A stretch of DNA of 5,632 bases from a bacterium. GTDB taxonomy: Bacteria; JAHJDO01. The number at the start of each line of letters is the position of its first letter. Within the stretch, counting starts at the first letter, position 1. Position numbers and translations under genes: made by a program. The notes below the pieces were generated by a model. That model had not been told where the DNA came from. It saw only the letters and a list, made by a program, of their open reading frames with translations, and made no database searches. The DNA lies in contig DAOVHI010000096.1 in the NCBI GenBank assembly GCA_030671985.1, forward strand, positions 1 through 5,632, given 5' to 3'. This document shows, piece by piece, positions 1-5,632 of the stretch.

Positions 1-1
1 A

Positions 2-991
2 CCGGAGTTGTTTCATTCTCTCAAATACATAGTTGATAAAAAGAAAACTTTTAAGATAATCTTATCAGGATCGGCGAATTTTCTGCTTTTGTCTAATGTT
101 ACTGAGACATTAGCCGGGCGCGCTGCAATTTTGGAATTATACCCATTTAGTTCAGGTGAGAGATATGGGAAGACCAGTGTAGTTGATACAATTTACAATA
201 TTGATAAGGTCAAGGATATATCAAGGCTTAAGAAAGTTTCATTGCTTGACGACAAACAGATTTGGAGCCAGATGCTGCACGGCGGATATCCAAAGCTTTT
301 GGAATATAAAAGCAATGAACAAAAACAAAACTGGCTGGATAATTATATCACAACTTACATAGAAAAAGATTTGCGGAATTTAGCGCAGATAGGGGATATA
401 GGAGATTTTCAGAGATTTTACAAGATGCTGGCTTTTCAGTCAGGAAATATATTAAATTTGTCAAATATATCTCGTGATATAGGTCTTTCCGTGCCAACCT
501 GTAAGAAATATTTACACATACTTGAAGCATCATATCAATATACACGATTGAGACCTTATCATGTAAATACAAGAAAAAGACTTATCAAATCACCAAAAAT
601 TTATATGCTGGATACAGGGCTTTGCAACTATCTTATCGGCAATGACTCGCTTGATAAGCTGAAAAATGCAGGCAGCTTGGGCAGTATTCTGGAAACGTGG
701 ATTATATCGGAATTTATAAAACACAATAATATTCAGCGCAAAAAGAAGAATTTGTATTTCTGGAGAACATCTAACGGCGCAGAAGTAGATTTGCTTATAG
801 AGAATGATGGAAAGATAATACCTATTGAAATAAAAAACTCATCAAGAATTAAAGTAGAATCAATCAGAGGTATTAAGGAGTTCATCTCAATGGATATTGA
901 TCGTGTCCCGTTTGGAATAGTATTATATCGAGGGGATGAAGCATATAGAATTTCGGATAAAATATGGGCAGTTCCTATAAATGCTGTCTAG
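2..991 (+). CDS. AAA-type ATPase with C-terminal DUF4143 domain (5' partial)
   Basis: The reading frame is open to the left edge. The TTG at position 8 is an internal Leu codon, not a start: the two codons before it (Pro-Glu) match the 'RVPELF' stretch that follows Walker B in this family. The Walker A and B motifs are therefore outside the window. Residues are counted from the codon at position 8. Visible are a sensor-1-like segment IILSGSANFLL (17-27), LAGR (35-38), HGGYPKLLE (91-99), YIEKDL (117-122) and a winged-helix-like stretch (about 150-185). The C-terminal DUF4143 part has E229, E259-V-D261 and E274-I-K276, an arrangement like the PD-(D/E)XK nuclease fold. Members are common, often laterally transferred, and mostly of unknown function; older annotations call them 'ATPase' or 'ATP-binding protein'. 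It ends 20 nt before nusB on the same strand. Family assignment is strong; cellular role is unknown. Confidence 0.9.
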   Translation, partial: PELFHSLKYIVDKKKTFKIILSGSANFLLLSNVTETLAGRAAILELYPFSSGERYGKTSVVDTIYNIDKVKDISRLKKVSLLDDKQIWSQMLHGGYPKLLEYKSNEQKQNWLDNYITTYIEKDLRNLAQIGDIGDFQRFYKMLAFQSGNILNLSNISRDIGLSVPTCKKYLHILEASYQYTRLRPYHVNTRKRLIKSPKIYMLDTGLCNYLIGNDSLDKLKNAGSLGSILETWIISEFIKHNNIQRKKKNLYFWRTSNGAEVDLLIENDGKIIPIEIKNSSRIKVESIRGIKEFISMDIDRVPFGIVLYRGDEAYRISDKIWAVPINAV

Positions 992-997
992 AAAATC

Positions 998-1005
998 AGG
1001 AAGGA
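998..1005 (+). promoter_or_regulatory. Shine-Dalgarno site that fixes the nusB start
   Basis: AGGAAGGA lies 6 nt upstream of the ATG at 1012. It supports that ATG over the in-frame upstream ATG at 964, which would overlap the end of the ATPase gene and add 16 residues that do not look like NusB. Confidence 0.8.
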
Positions 1006-1011
1006 TTTGTT

Positions 1012-1464
1012 ATGGGAAGTCGAAGAAAAGGGAGAGAACTTGTTCTAACTCTACTGTATAGAGAGGAATTTTCTGACGATAAGAATATAGAACGAGTCGT
1101 TGAAAATGTTATTAAGCTCGATCCAACGGGTCTTGATGCCGGACAATATGGGGCAAGTACAGCAGATTTTGCGAAGGATTTATTTAAGGGAGTAATTGGA
1201 AATAGAGAGATAATTGACAAAATTCTTGAGGAGTATCTGGAGCACTGGGAGATAAGCAGAGTGGCGGTTGTGGATAAAAGCATAATGAAAATGGCTATAT
1301 GCGAGATTCTCTTTAGGGATGATATTCCTGACATTGTATCCATTAATGAAGCGGTTGAATTGGCCAAGAAATACAGCACGGAAAATAGTGGTGGATTTGT
1401 TAACGGAATTCTTGACAGAATAAGAAAAGATAAAAGGGAAATATTGAAATCTACAAATGGATAG
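1012..1464 (+). CDS. nusB: Transcription antitermination factor NusB
   Basis: This is a 150-residue protein, a normal length for NusB, which pairs with NusE (ribosomal protein S10) and binds boxA RNA to promote rRNA antitermination in the cytoplasm. The N-terminus has the typical basic helix RRKGRELVLTLLY (4-16). The C-terminal half carries the family pattern: W79 followed by R83, VDKSIMKMAICEIL (87-100), the INEAVELAKKYS block (111-122) and the GGFVNGILDRI end (127-137). The ATG at 1012 is chosen because of the strong Shine-Dalgarno sequence and because the family starts at this basic helix. Its last 8 nt overlap the next gene, so the two are probably translationally coupled. In many bacteria nusB follows ribH; here a DUF4143 ATPase precedes it instead. 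The assignment is secure. Confidence 0.95.
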   Translation: MGSRRKGRELVLTLLYREEFSDDKNIERVVENVIKLDPTGLDAGQYGASTADFAKDLFKGVIGNREIIDKILEEYLEHWEISRVAVVDKSIMKMAICEILFRDDIPDIVSINEAVELAKKYSTENSGGFVNGILDRIRKDKREILKSTNG

Positions 1465-3259
1465 AAGCAAAATTGAGGAAATAGCTCTCTGGCTCAGCAC
1501 AGGATTCTTAGCATTTCTCGTTCTATTTAGGCCGTTAGTTTCAGGGATGAGCTATTCCTGGTCAAATACCGTATGTCAGATTGTTATTTTACTAATTTTG
1601 GCGGTCTGGATTGCCAAGTGTATCTGGCTGGGTAGATTTAGTCTGGTTAAAACATCCCTATACTTTCCAATATTAAGTTTTGCATTTTTTGTTATCCTAT
1701 CATGTGTATATTCAGTCAATCTTAGTGTCAGCTTAAAGCAAGCCTATATTATTATTCCAAATATCCTGTTGTGTTTTTTGGCCATAAATGTTGTTAAGAA
1801 AAAGAAACAAGTTTTTATAATCACAGCATGTCTCATGCTAACAGCAACAGCTGTTTCTCTTTATGGTATTTATCAGTATTTCTGGGGATTAAGTGAGACA
1901 AGAAACTGGGTTCTTCAACAGAACATGCAGTTTCCGCCGGATTTTTTTTCCAGATTGAGTATAAATGAGGCTTTTTCAACCTTTGTCTATCAGAACGCGT
2001 TGGCCGGCTATCTTTTATTAATACTGCCTCTTTGCGTTTCACTATTTCTTATTTCCAAACCATTCCATAAGACATTGCTTGGTGTGGCAGCCGCGTCTAT
2101 TGTTTTATGCCTTTATCTTACGTATTCGCAGGGAGGATGGGGAATATTTTTAATATTGTTCTTAGCATCAATTCTTATTTTGATATATAAGAAATTTAGG
2201 CATAAGAAGCGGTTTTACATGCTTTCAATATCAGTGATAATTGGAATGATTCTATTCTCTGCGATGTTCTTAAAAATTACTGACAGAACTCATATGATCC
2301 GTGATACTTTAGGTTCTTTTAAAGTGAGATTGAATTACTGGGGGGCATGTCCGGGTATGGTTAAAGATTTCCCGTTCGGCAGCGGCATAGGTACGTTTGG
2401 AAGTATTTATCCAAAGTACAAGATTCCTCAGGCAAGAGAGGTTCAGCTTGCACACAATAACTTTATTCAACTTTGGACTGAAACAGGAACGCTAGGAATA
2501 TTAAGTTTTTTATTAATATGGGTTATGTTTTTCCGGAATTGGCGAAAGGCATTTCACATTGAGCGTCTAAAGATACTAAGTGCGGGCATATATATGGGAT
2601 GTATTGCTTTCTTGATTCATAGTCTTGTTGATTTCGGCTTCTATGTTCCTGGAATATCAATGAATGTGTGGTTGTTTATAGGAATGATAGAAGCAATGAA
2701 GGCAAAAAGCGAGGAAGGCTCAGAGGCATCCGGAAAGATTTCGGGACACATAAGCGCAAAAATAATATTTTCTATATTTTTGGTTTTTGCTGTAATTTTA
2801 ATATCCGTTATTTTAGTCAAACCGTCAATCGCTGAGATACATAAGGACAGAGCAATCGGCTATTTGAATGGTAATGATCTCAAGTCTGCTGAGGAAGAGC
2901 TTGAGACGGCAATACAATTTGATAATACCAATAGTCAGTATTACTCTCTGTTGGGAAAGACATTAGAGCAAGCAGGCAGATTTGATGGAGCAATAGCCAA
3001 CTATAGAAAAGCAATAAAGCGTAATGAATATATGCCGTATTATCACTTTGCTTTAGGGAAACTTCTTATTATAAATGGAATGGGGAACAGGTTTTGGATA
3101 GATAGCGGGATTAAAGAATTCGAAAAGGCGTTGGAATTATATCCCACAAAACCTTTCTATCTAAAAAATCTTGCGCATGCATATAGACTTATGGGAAAAA
3201 ATGAAGAAGCGAGCAATTTGCTGTTAAAGGCGGAACAAATGGAAAAAGCGCGTGAGTAG
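1457..3259 (+). CDS. O-antigen ligase/polymerase-like membrane protein (Wzy_C) with C-terminal TPR repeats
   Basis: This 600-residue protein has about 13 hydrophobic segments, roughly at 11-29, 37-57, 68-86, 97-112, 119-139, 175-199, 207-222, 226-245, 253-273, 344-360, 373-392, 394-412 and 434-454. The loop at 274-343 carries the Wzy_C/WaaL pattern: R291 and W295, then PFGSGIGTF (306-314), AHNNFIQLW (332-340) and ETGTLGI (342-348); H388 sits in the following HSLVDFGF. Such proteins join or polymerise undecaprenyl-linked glycans on the periplasmic face. Loops rich in Lys/Arg (113-117, 245-252, 360-372) alternate as the positive-inside rule predicts, placing the Wzy_C loop and the tail after segment 13 outside the cytoplasm. 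The tail holds three to four TPR-like units (about 462-490, 494-527, 528-563, 567-597). No good Shine-Dalgarno lies before the ATG, which overlaps nusB by 8 nt, so coupled translation is likely. Ligase, polymerase and protein O-glycosylase cannot be told apart from sequence alone. Confidence 0.88.
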   Translation: MDRSKIEEIALWLSTGFLAFLVLFRPLVSGMSYSWSNTVCQIVILLILAVWIAKCIWLGRFSLVKTSLYFPILSFAFFVILSCVYSVNLSVSLKQAYIIIPNILLCFLAINVVKKKKQVFIITACLMLTATAVSLYGIYQYFWGLSETRNWVLQQNMQFPPDFFSRLSINEAFSTFVYQNALAGYLLLILPLCVSLFLISKPFHKTLLGVAAASIVLCLYLTYSQGGWGIFLILFLASILILIYKKFRHKKRFYMLSISVIIGMILFSAMFLKITDRTHMIRDTLGSFKVRLNYWGACPGMVKDFPFGSGIGTFGSIYPKYKIPQAREVQLAHNNFIQLWTETGTLGILSFLLIWVMFFRNWRKAFHIERLKILSAGIYMGCIAFLIHSLVDFGFYVPGISMNVWLFIGMIEAMKAKSEEGSEASGKISGHISAKIIFSIFLVFAVILISVILVKPSIAEIHKDRAIGYLNGNDLKSAEEELETAIQFDNTNSQYYSLLGKTLEQAGRFDGAIANYRKAIKRNEYMPYYHFALGKLLIINGMGNRFWIDSGIKEFEKALELYPTKPFYLKNLAHAYRLMGKNEEASNLLLKAEQMEKARE

Positions 3260-4328
3260 TATATGCAAAGAACGTATCGAAAAGTTAAGAGAGAAGCTAG
3301 GTAAATCAGGGCTCAAATTTCTTATTGTTACAAACATACGGAATTGTCTTTATTTAACAGGTTTTACCGGTTCTGAAGGCGTAGTGCTCATTACTCCGAC
3401 ATTGGTTTATCTTATTGTGGATTTTCGTTATCTTGAACAGGCGCAGAAGGAAACAAAGAATATAAAAATTCTCAAAAGAGAAAAAGCTTTGCCCTTATTG
3501 TTAGCGGATGTACTAAAAAAACACAAAAATAAAAAAGTTGCCTTTGAATCGGATTTCATAACCTTCAAACAGCATAAAGAGATTAAAAAATCGTTACTGC
3601 AGAATCGTCTCGTACCAACGTTAAATATGGTGGAAGGATTAAGGGCTGTTAAATACAGCGATGAGATCGCTTCAATAGAAAAAGCGGTGAGGATCAGCGA
3701 CGAAGTGTTTAAACATATTTGCAGTTTTGTAAAACTTGGTATGAGTGAAATAGACATCGCAGAAGAGATTGAGCGTACATCAAAAAAAAGGGGGGCATCC
3801 TGTGTAGGGTTTGATACAATCGTACTATCGGGAGATAGAAGTTCTCTGCCTCATGGGGCGCCGTCGCAGGATTCATTAAAAAAGGGCATTGTTCTTCTGG
3901 ACTTTGGGTGTGTGTTTTCAGGTTATAACTCAGATATGACAAGAACCTTATTTCTCGGGAAAGCAACAGCGAAGCAAAAAGAAATCCACAATATTGTTTT
4001 AGAAGCGCAGAAAATCGCTATTAAAAATATAAGACCGGGGATAAAAGCATCCTGTATAGATAAAACAGCGCGTGATTATATAGCTGATAAAGGATACAGC
4101 GAATACTTTGGACACAGTACAGGTCATGGTGTTGGATTGGATATACACGAGCTTCCGAATATATCAAGCAACAGCGACGAAGTATTACAGCCCGGCATGG
4201 TTTTTACAATTGAGCCCGGCATATACATCCCAGGATGGGGCGGTATCAGAATAGAAGAAATGGTACAGGTAACAGATGATGGATGTAGAATTATTACGAA
4301 GTCATCTAAAGAAATAATAGAAATTTAA
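3252..4328 (+). CDS. pepP: Xaa-Pro aminopeptidase / dipeptidase, M24B family
   Basis: This 358-residue metallopeptidase is predicted to remove N-terminal residues before proline in the cytoplasm (no signal peptide is visible). The N-terminal creatinase-like domain (about 1-130) includes NCLYLTGFTGSEG (31-43). The C-terminal pita-bread domain (about 135-350) has all five expected metal ligands: D217 (LLDFG), D228 (SDMTRT), H292 (TGHGVG), E321 (IEPGIY) and E335 (GIRIEE). The accessory histidines H201 (PHGAP) and H299 (LDIHE) are also present. The start is GTG at 3252, overlapping the upstream gene by 8 nt, with a weak GGAAAA five nt before it; the ATG at 3263 is out of frame. Its place directly before efp is typical of this short PepP/YqhT-like group. 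Aminopeptidase versus dipeptidase (PepQ) specificity is not resolved, so the symbol is provisional. An A8G6 run lies within the gene at 3782-3795. Confidence 0.9.
   Translation: MSSICKERIEKLREKLGKSGLKFLIVTNIRNCLYLTGFTGSEGVVLITPTLVYLIVDFRYLEQAQKETKNIKILKREKALPLLLADVLKKHKNKKVAFESDFITFKQHKEIKKSLLQNRLVPTLNMVEGLRAVKYSDEIASIEKAVRISDEVFKHICSFVKLGMSEIDIAEEIERTSKKRGASCVGFDTIVLSGDRSSLPHGAPSQDSLKKGIVLLDFGCVFSGYNSDMTRTLFLGKATAKQKEIHNIVLEAQKIAIKNIRPGIKASCIDKTARDYIADKGYSEYFGHSTGHGVGLDIHELPNISSNSDEVLQPGMVFTIEPGIYIPGWGGIRIEEMVQVTDDGCRIITKSSKEIIEI
3782..3795 (+). repeat. A8G6 homopolymer junction inside the M24 peptidase gene
   Basis: Eight A are followed directly by six G, encoding the Ser-Lys-Lys-Arg-Gly region around residues 177-181, upstream of every metal ligand. 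A one-base slip in either direction meets a stop within about ten codons (TAG at 3805-3807 or TGA at 3812-3814), so it would abolish the catalytic domain. The frame given here is intact. Confidence 0.7.
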
Positions 4329-4341
4329 ACAGGAGAAAAAT

Positions 4342-4899
4342 ATGATATCAATAAATAGTATTAAAAACGGCAATGTGATAAAACTGAACGGGGATTTGTT
4401 TACAGTTATGTACTTCCAGCATTTCAAGCCGGGCAAAGGCGGAGCGTTTGTCAGAACAAAACTTAAGAATTTCAAGACAGGCGCTGTGGCGGATAAAACC
4501 TTCAGGGCTGGAGAGACAGTAGAGGATGTTCGTATCGAAGAAAAGAAATTACAGTATATTTATAATTCAGGAGAGGATTATTTTTTTATGGATCTTGAGA
4601 CATACGAACAAATGCCAATAAATAAGATAATCATAGGAGATGGCATAGAATTTCTCAAAGAAGAATGCGAGTTAACGGGTATCTATTGTGAAGATAAACT
4701 TGTTAATGTAGAAATGCCGAATTTTATAAACTTAAAGGTTTCCGACACGTCACACTTCAAAAAGGGGGACACGGCTTCCGGCGGGTCTAAGCCGGCAACT
4801 CTTGAGACAGGAGCTGTCATACAGGTTCCTGCTTTTGTAAATCAAGGTGATGTGGTAAAAGTTGACATAAGAAGTCGAAAATATCTTGAAAGAGTTTAG
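4342..4899 (+). CDS. efp: Translation elongation factor P
   Basis: This 185-residue protein has the usual EF-P length and three-domain layout: KOW-like domain I (about 1-64), OB domain II (about 65-126) and OB-like domain III (about 130-185). EF-P binds between the P and E sites of ribosomes stalled at consecutive prolines and stimulates peptide bond formation. The tip loop reads PGKGGAF (30-36), so the residue that would be modified is K32. That is the lysine type (EpmAB-lysylated or aminopentanol-modified in other bacteria), not the arginine-rhamnosylated type; no modification enzyme is in the window. Domain III has KGDTASGGSKPATLETG (141-157) and ends YLERV, though the usual R-T-G-x-Y motif reads R-S-R-K-Y (177-181). 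AGGAG lies 6 nt before the ATG. The gene follows the peptidase by 13 nt and is probably cotranscribed with it. Confidence 0.97.
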   Translation: MISINSIKNGNVIKLNGDLFTVMYFQHFKPGKGGAFVRTKLKNFKTGAVADKTFRAGETVEDVRIEEKKLQYIYNSGEDYFFMDLETYEQMPINKIIIGDGIEFLKEECELTGIYCEDKLVNVEMPNFINLKVSDTSHFKKGDTASGGSKPATLETGAVIQVPAFVNQGDVVKVDIRSRKYLERV

Positions 4900-4909
4900 T
4901 CCTTTTATT

Positions 4910-4938
4910 TTGACAAATATTAACTGAGACAATATAAT
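4910..4938 (+). promoter_or_regulatory. Perfect-consensus sigma-70 promoter for accBC
   Basis: TTGACA at 4910-4915 and TATAAT at 4933-4938 are separated by exactly 17 bp, matching the housekeeping consensus at all 12 positions. It lies wholly in the short gap after the efp stop, and a T-rich stretch (4901-4910) precedes the -35. Standard spacing puts the transcription start near G4945, giving a leader of about 15 nt that is mostly the accB Shine-Dalgarno sequence. There is no extended -10 TG. Promoter function is inferred from sequence only. Confidence 0.82.
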
Positions 4939-4945
4939 CCAAAGG

Positions 4946-4953
4946 TAAGGAGG
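4946..4953 (+). promoter_or_regulatory. Strong Shine-Dalgarno sequence of accB
   Basis: TAAGGAGG, nearly the full anti-Shine-Dalgarno complement, sits 6 nt before the accB ATG. It begins about one base after the predicted transcription start, so the mRNA would have almost nothing upstream of its ribosome binding site. Confidence 0.85.
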
Positions 4954-4959
4954 CGAATA

Positions 4960-5415
4960 ATGAATATTAAAGAGTTGAAGGAAATTATTGCGATATTTCA
5001 GGAGGCAGATATAGAAGAACTTGAAATAGAGAGAGAGGATTCAAAAATCAGACTTAAGCGGAATGCGGAGCCTGAAGTAAGGCATGTTGCAGCGCAATCG
5101 CATGCGCCGTCTGTTGCAGTACAGACGGAAGCGAAGAAATTAGACACAGATAAAGAAGAAGCGGAAAAAGATGGGCTGATTGAGATTAAAACTCCAATGG
5201 TTGGTACTTTCTATAAAGCGCCGGCTCCGGATGCAGATCAATTTGTCGATATTGATGAGAAGGTGAACGAAGATACGGTTGTATGTATAATTGAAGCAAT
5301 GAAGCTGATGAATGAGATAAAGGCTGATGTTAAAGGACGGGTAGTAAAGATACTTGTTGATAACGGACAGCCTGTGGAATTCGGACAGGCTTTGTTTCTG
5401 GTAAAACCGGAGTAG
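4960..5415 (+). CDS. accB: Biotin carboxyl carrier protein of acetyl-CoA carboxylase
   Basis: This 151-residue protein carries biotin, which is carboxylated by AccC and passes the carboxyl group to acetyl-CoA through AccAD, the first committed step of fatty acid synthesis. The N-terminal helical segment (1-34, [20 protein letters not shown] onward) is the part that contacts AccC in known complexes. A charged, Ala/Glu/Lys-rich flexible linker follows (about 35-72). The biotinyl domain (about 73-150) has [18 protein letters not shown] (78-95), including the 'thumb' insertion typical of AccB rather than other biotinyl domains. The biotin site is K115 in EAMKLMNEI (112-120). It has its own consensus promoter and strong Shine-Dalgarno and lies 21 nt before accC. 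Two hairpins occur within the coding sequence. The assignment is secure. Confidence 0.97.
   Translation: MNIKELKEIIAIFQEADIEELEIEREDSKIRLKRNAEPEVRHVAAQSHAPSVAVQTEAKKLDTDKEEAEKDGLIEIKTPMVGTFYKAPAPDADQFVDIDEKVNEDTVVCIIEAMKLMNEIKADVKGRVVKILVDNGQPVEFGQALFLVKPE
5107..5128 (+). repeat. Perfect 8-bp inverted repeat in the accB linker
   Basis: CCGTCTGT (5107-5114) and ACAGACGG (5121-5128) are exact reverse complements with a 6-nt loop. The hairpin lies in codons 50-57, in the flexible linker between the N-terminal segment and the biotinyl domain. No T-tract follows, so it is not terminator-like. Confidence 0.6.
5369..5399 (+). terminator. Weak terminator-like hairpin at the 3' end of accB
   Basis: AGCCTGT (5369-5375) and ACAGGCT (5385-5391) form a perfect 7-bp stem around a 9-nt loop, followed by a T-rich run (5391-5398, TTTGTTTC). 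It lies inside codons near the accB end, 21 nt before the stop codon. The stem is modest and the T-tract interrupted, so at most partial termination is expected. It may be chance within conserved coding sequence ([11 protein letters not shown]). Confidence 0.3.
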
Positions 5416-5436
5416 AAATTTTTAGGGATAAGGAAT

Positions 5437-5632
5437 ATGTTTTCTAAGATACTAATTGCAAATAGAGGCGAGATAGCCGTCAGGATTATAAGAGCGTGTA
5501 AAGAGCTTGGCATAAAGACCGTTGCTGTTTATTCCGATGTGGACGGGGATTCTTTGCATGTGCAGTACGCAGACGAGGCGATATGCATAGGGCCGGCATC
5601 CTCAAAGGATAGTTATTTAAATATACCGAGCA
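5437..5632 (+). CDS. accC: Biotin carboxylase subunit of acetyl-CoA carboxylase (3' partial)
   Basis: The first 65 codons are present and the frame runs off the right edge. AccC uses ATP and bicarbonate to carboxylate biotin on AccB. The visible part is the N-terminal biotin carboxylase (pre-ATP-grasp) domain: [20 protein letters not shown] (2-21), then TVAVYSDVD (28-36), [14 protein letters not shown] (40-53) and SYLNIPS (59-65). All match the family closely, starting at the expected first residues. AGGGA at 5424-5428 lies 8 nt before the ATG and a second AAGGA sits closer. The 21-nt gap after accB and the shared function indicate an accBC operon. Stand-alone AccC, rather than a longer multidomain carboxylase, is inferred from the separate accB; the end is not visible. 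Confidence 0.96.
   Translation, partial: MFSKILIANRGEIAVRIIRACKELGIKTVAVYSDVDGDSLHVQYADEAICIGPASSKDSYLNIPS

Noticed and set aside
964-1011. Upstream in-frame ATG that would extend NusB by 16 residues
   Set aside because: It overlaps the ATPase end and adds residues unlike NusB, while the ATG at 1012 has AGGAAGGA 6 nt upstream.
996-1500. Reverse-strand open frames across nusB (127 and 106 residues)
   Set aside because: They lie opposite a clear conserved gene, show no recognisable protein motifs, and are explained by the AT-rich coding strand.
3428-3966. Reverse-strand open frames within the peptidase gene
   Set aside because: They are antisense to a gene with all catalytic residues intact, with no domain signature or supporting ribosome binding site.
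4772-4795. Two mutually exclusive short hairpins in efp (CGGCTT/AAGCCG and CCGGC/GCCGG)
   Set aside because: They sit in the codons of the conserved GDTASGGSKPATLETG stretch and have short stems with long loops; protein coding explains the GC-rich patch.
4900-4959. A terminator after efp
   Set aside because: No GC stem precedes the T-rich stretch; these Ts flank the -35 element of the accB promoter instead.
5238-5513. Reverse-strand open frame spanning the accB/accC junction
   Set aside because: It is antisense to two well-identified genes and has no recognisable features.
1-5632. Mobile elements, CRISPR array, tRNA or riboswitch
   Set aside because: I saw no spaced direct repeats, transposase, tRNA-like fold or leader long enough for a riboswitch; genes fill nearly all of the window.

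Overview
The window reads as an ordinary, tightly packed bacterial chromosome segment. All genes lie on the + strand, and it is AT-rich by eye (GC was not computed). The order is: the 3' end of an AAA/DUF4143-type ATPase, nusB, a polytopic O-antigen ligase/polymerase-like protein with C-terminal TPRs, an M24 (Xaa-Pro) aminopeptidase, efp, accB, and the 5' end of accC. The aminopeptidase-efp-accB-accC order is a widespread bacterial arrangement. The Wzy_C/WaaL-like membrane protein points to an envelope that carries polymerised or ligated glycans, so probably a diderm. An uncultured candidate-phylum lineage such as Omnitrophota is my guess from gene content and style. No marker here proves it.

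Layout: positions 1-991 hold the ATPase, whose N-terminal Walker region lies upstream of the window. After a 20-nt gap with a strong Shine-Dalgarno sequence comes nusB (1012-1464). It overlaps the ligase-like gene (1457-3259) by 8 nt, and that gene overlaps the M24 peptidase (3252-4328) by another 8 nt, so these three probably form one translationally coupled unit. efp (4342-4899) follows after 13 nt. The 60-nt gap between efp and accB is the only real intergenic space. It contains a promoter matching the sigma-70 consensus at all 12 hexamer positions with the ideal 17-bp spacer, so accBC probably has its own strong promoter. accB (4960-5415) and accC (5437 to the window end) encode the biotin carrier and biotin carboxylase subunits of acetyl-CoA carboxylase.

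Functionally the segment joins transcription/rRNA antitermination (NusB), envelope glycan assembly, peptide turnover, translation rescue at polyproline sites (EF-P) and the first step of fatty acid synthesis (AccBC). I saw no tRNA, rRNA, CRISPR array, insertion sequence or riboswitch, and no stretch over 60 nt lacks a gene. I did not find a convincing new biological system. The points most worth checking are the perfect consensus promoter with a very short leader, a terminator-like hairpin at the 3' end of accB, the TPR-bearing ligase with predicted periplasmic repeats, an A8G6 homopolymer inside the peptidase gene, and the dominance of TAG stop codons.
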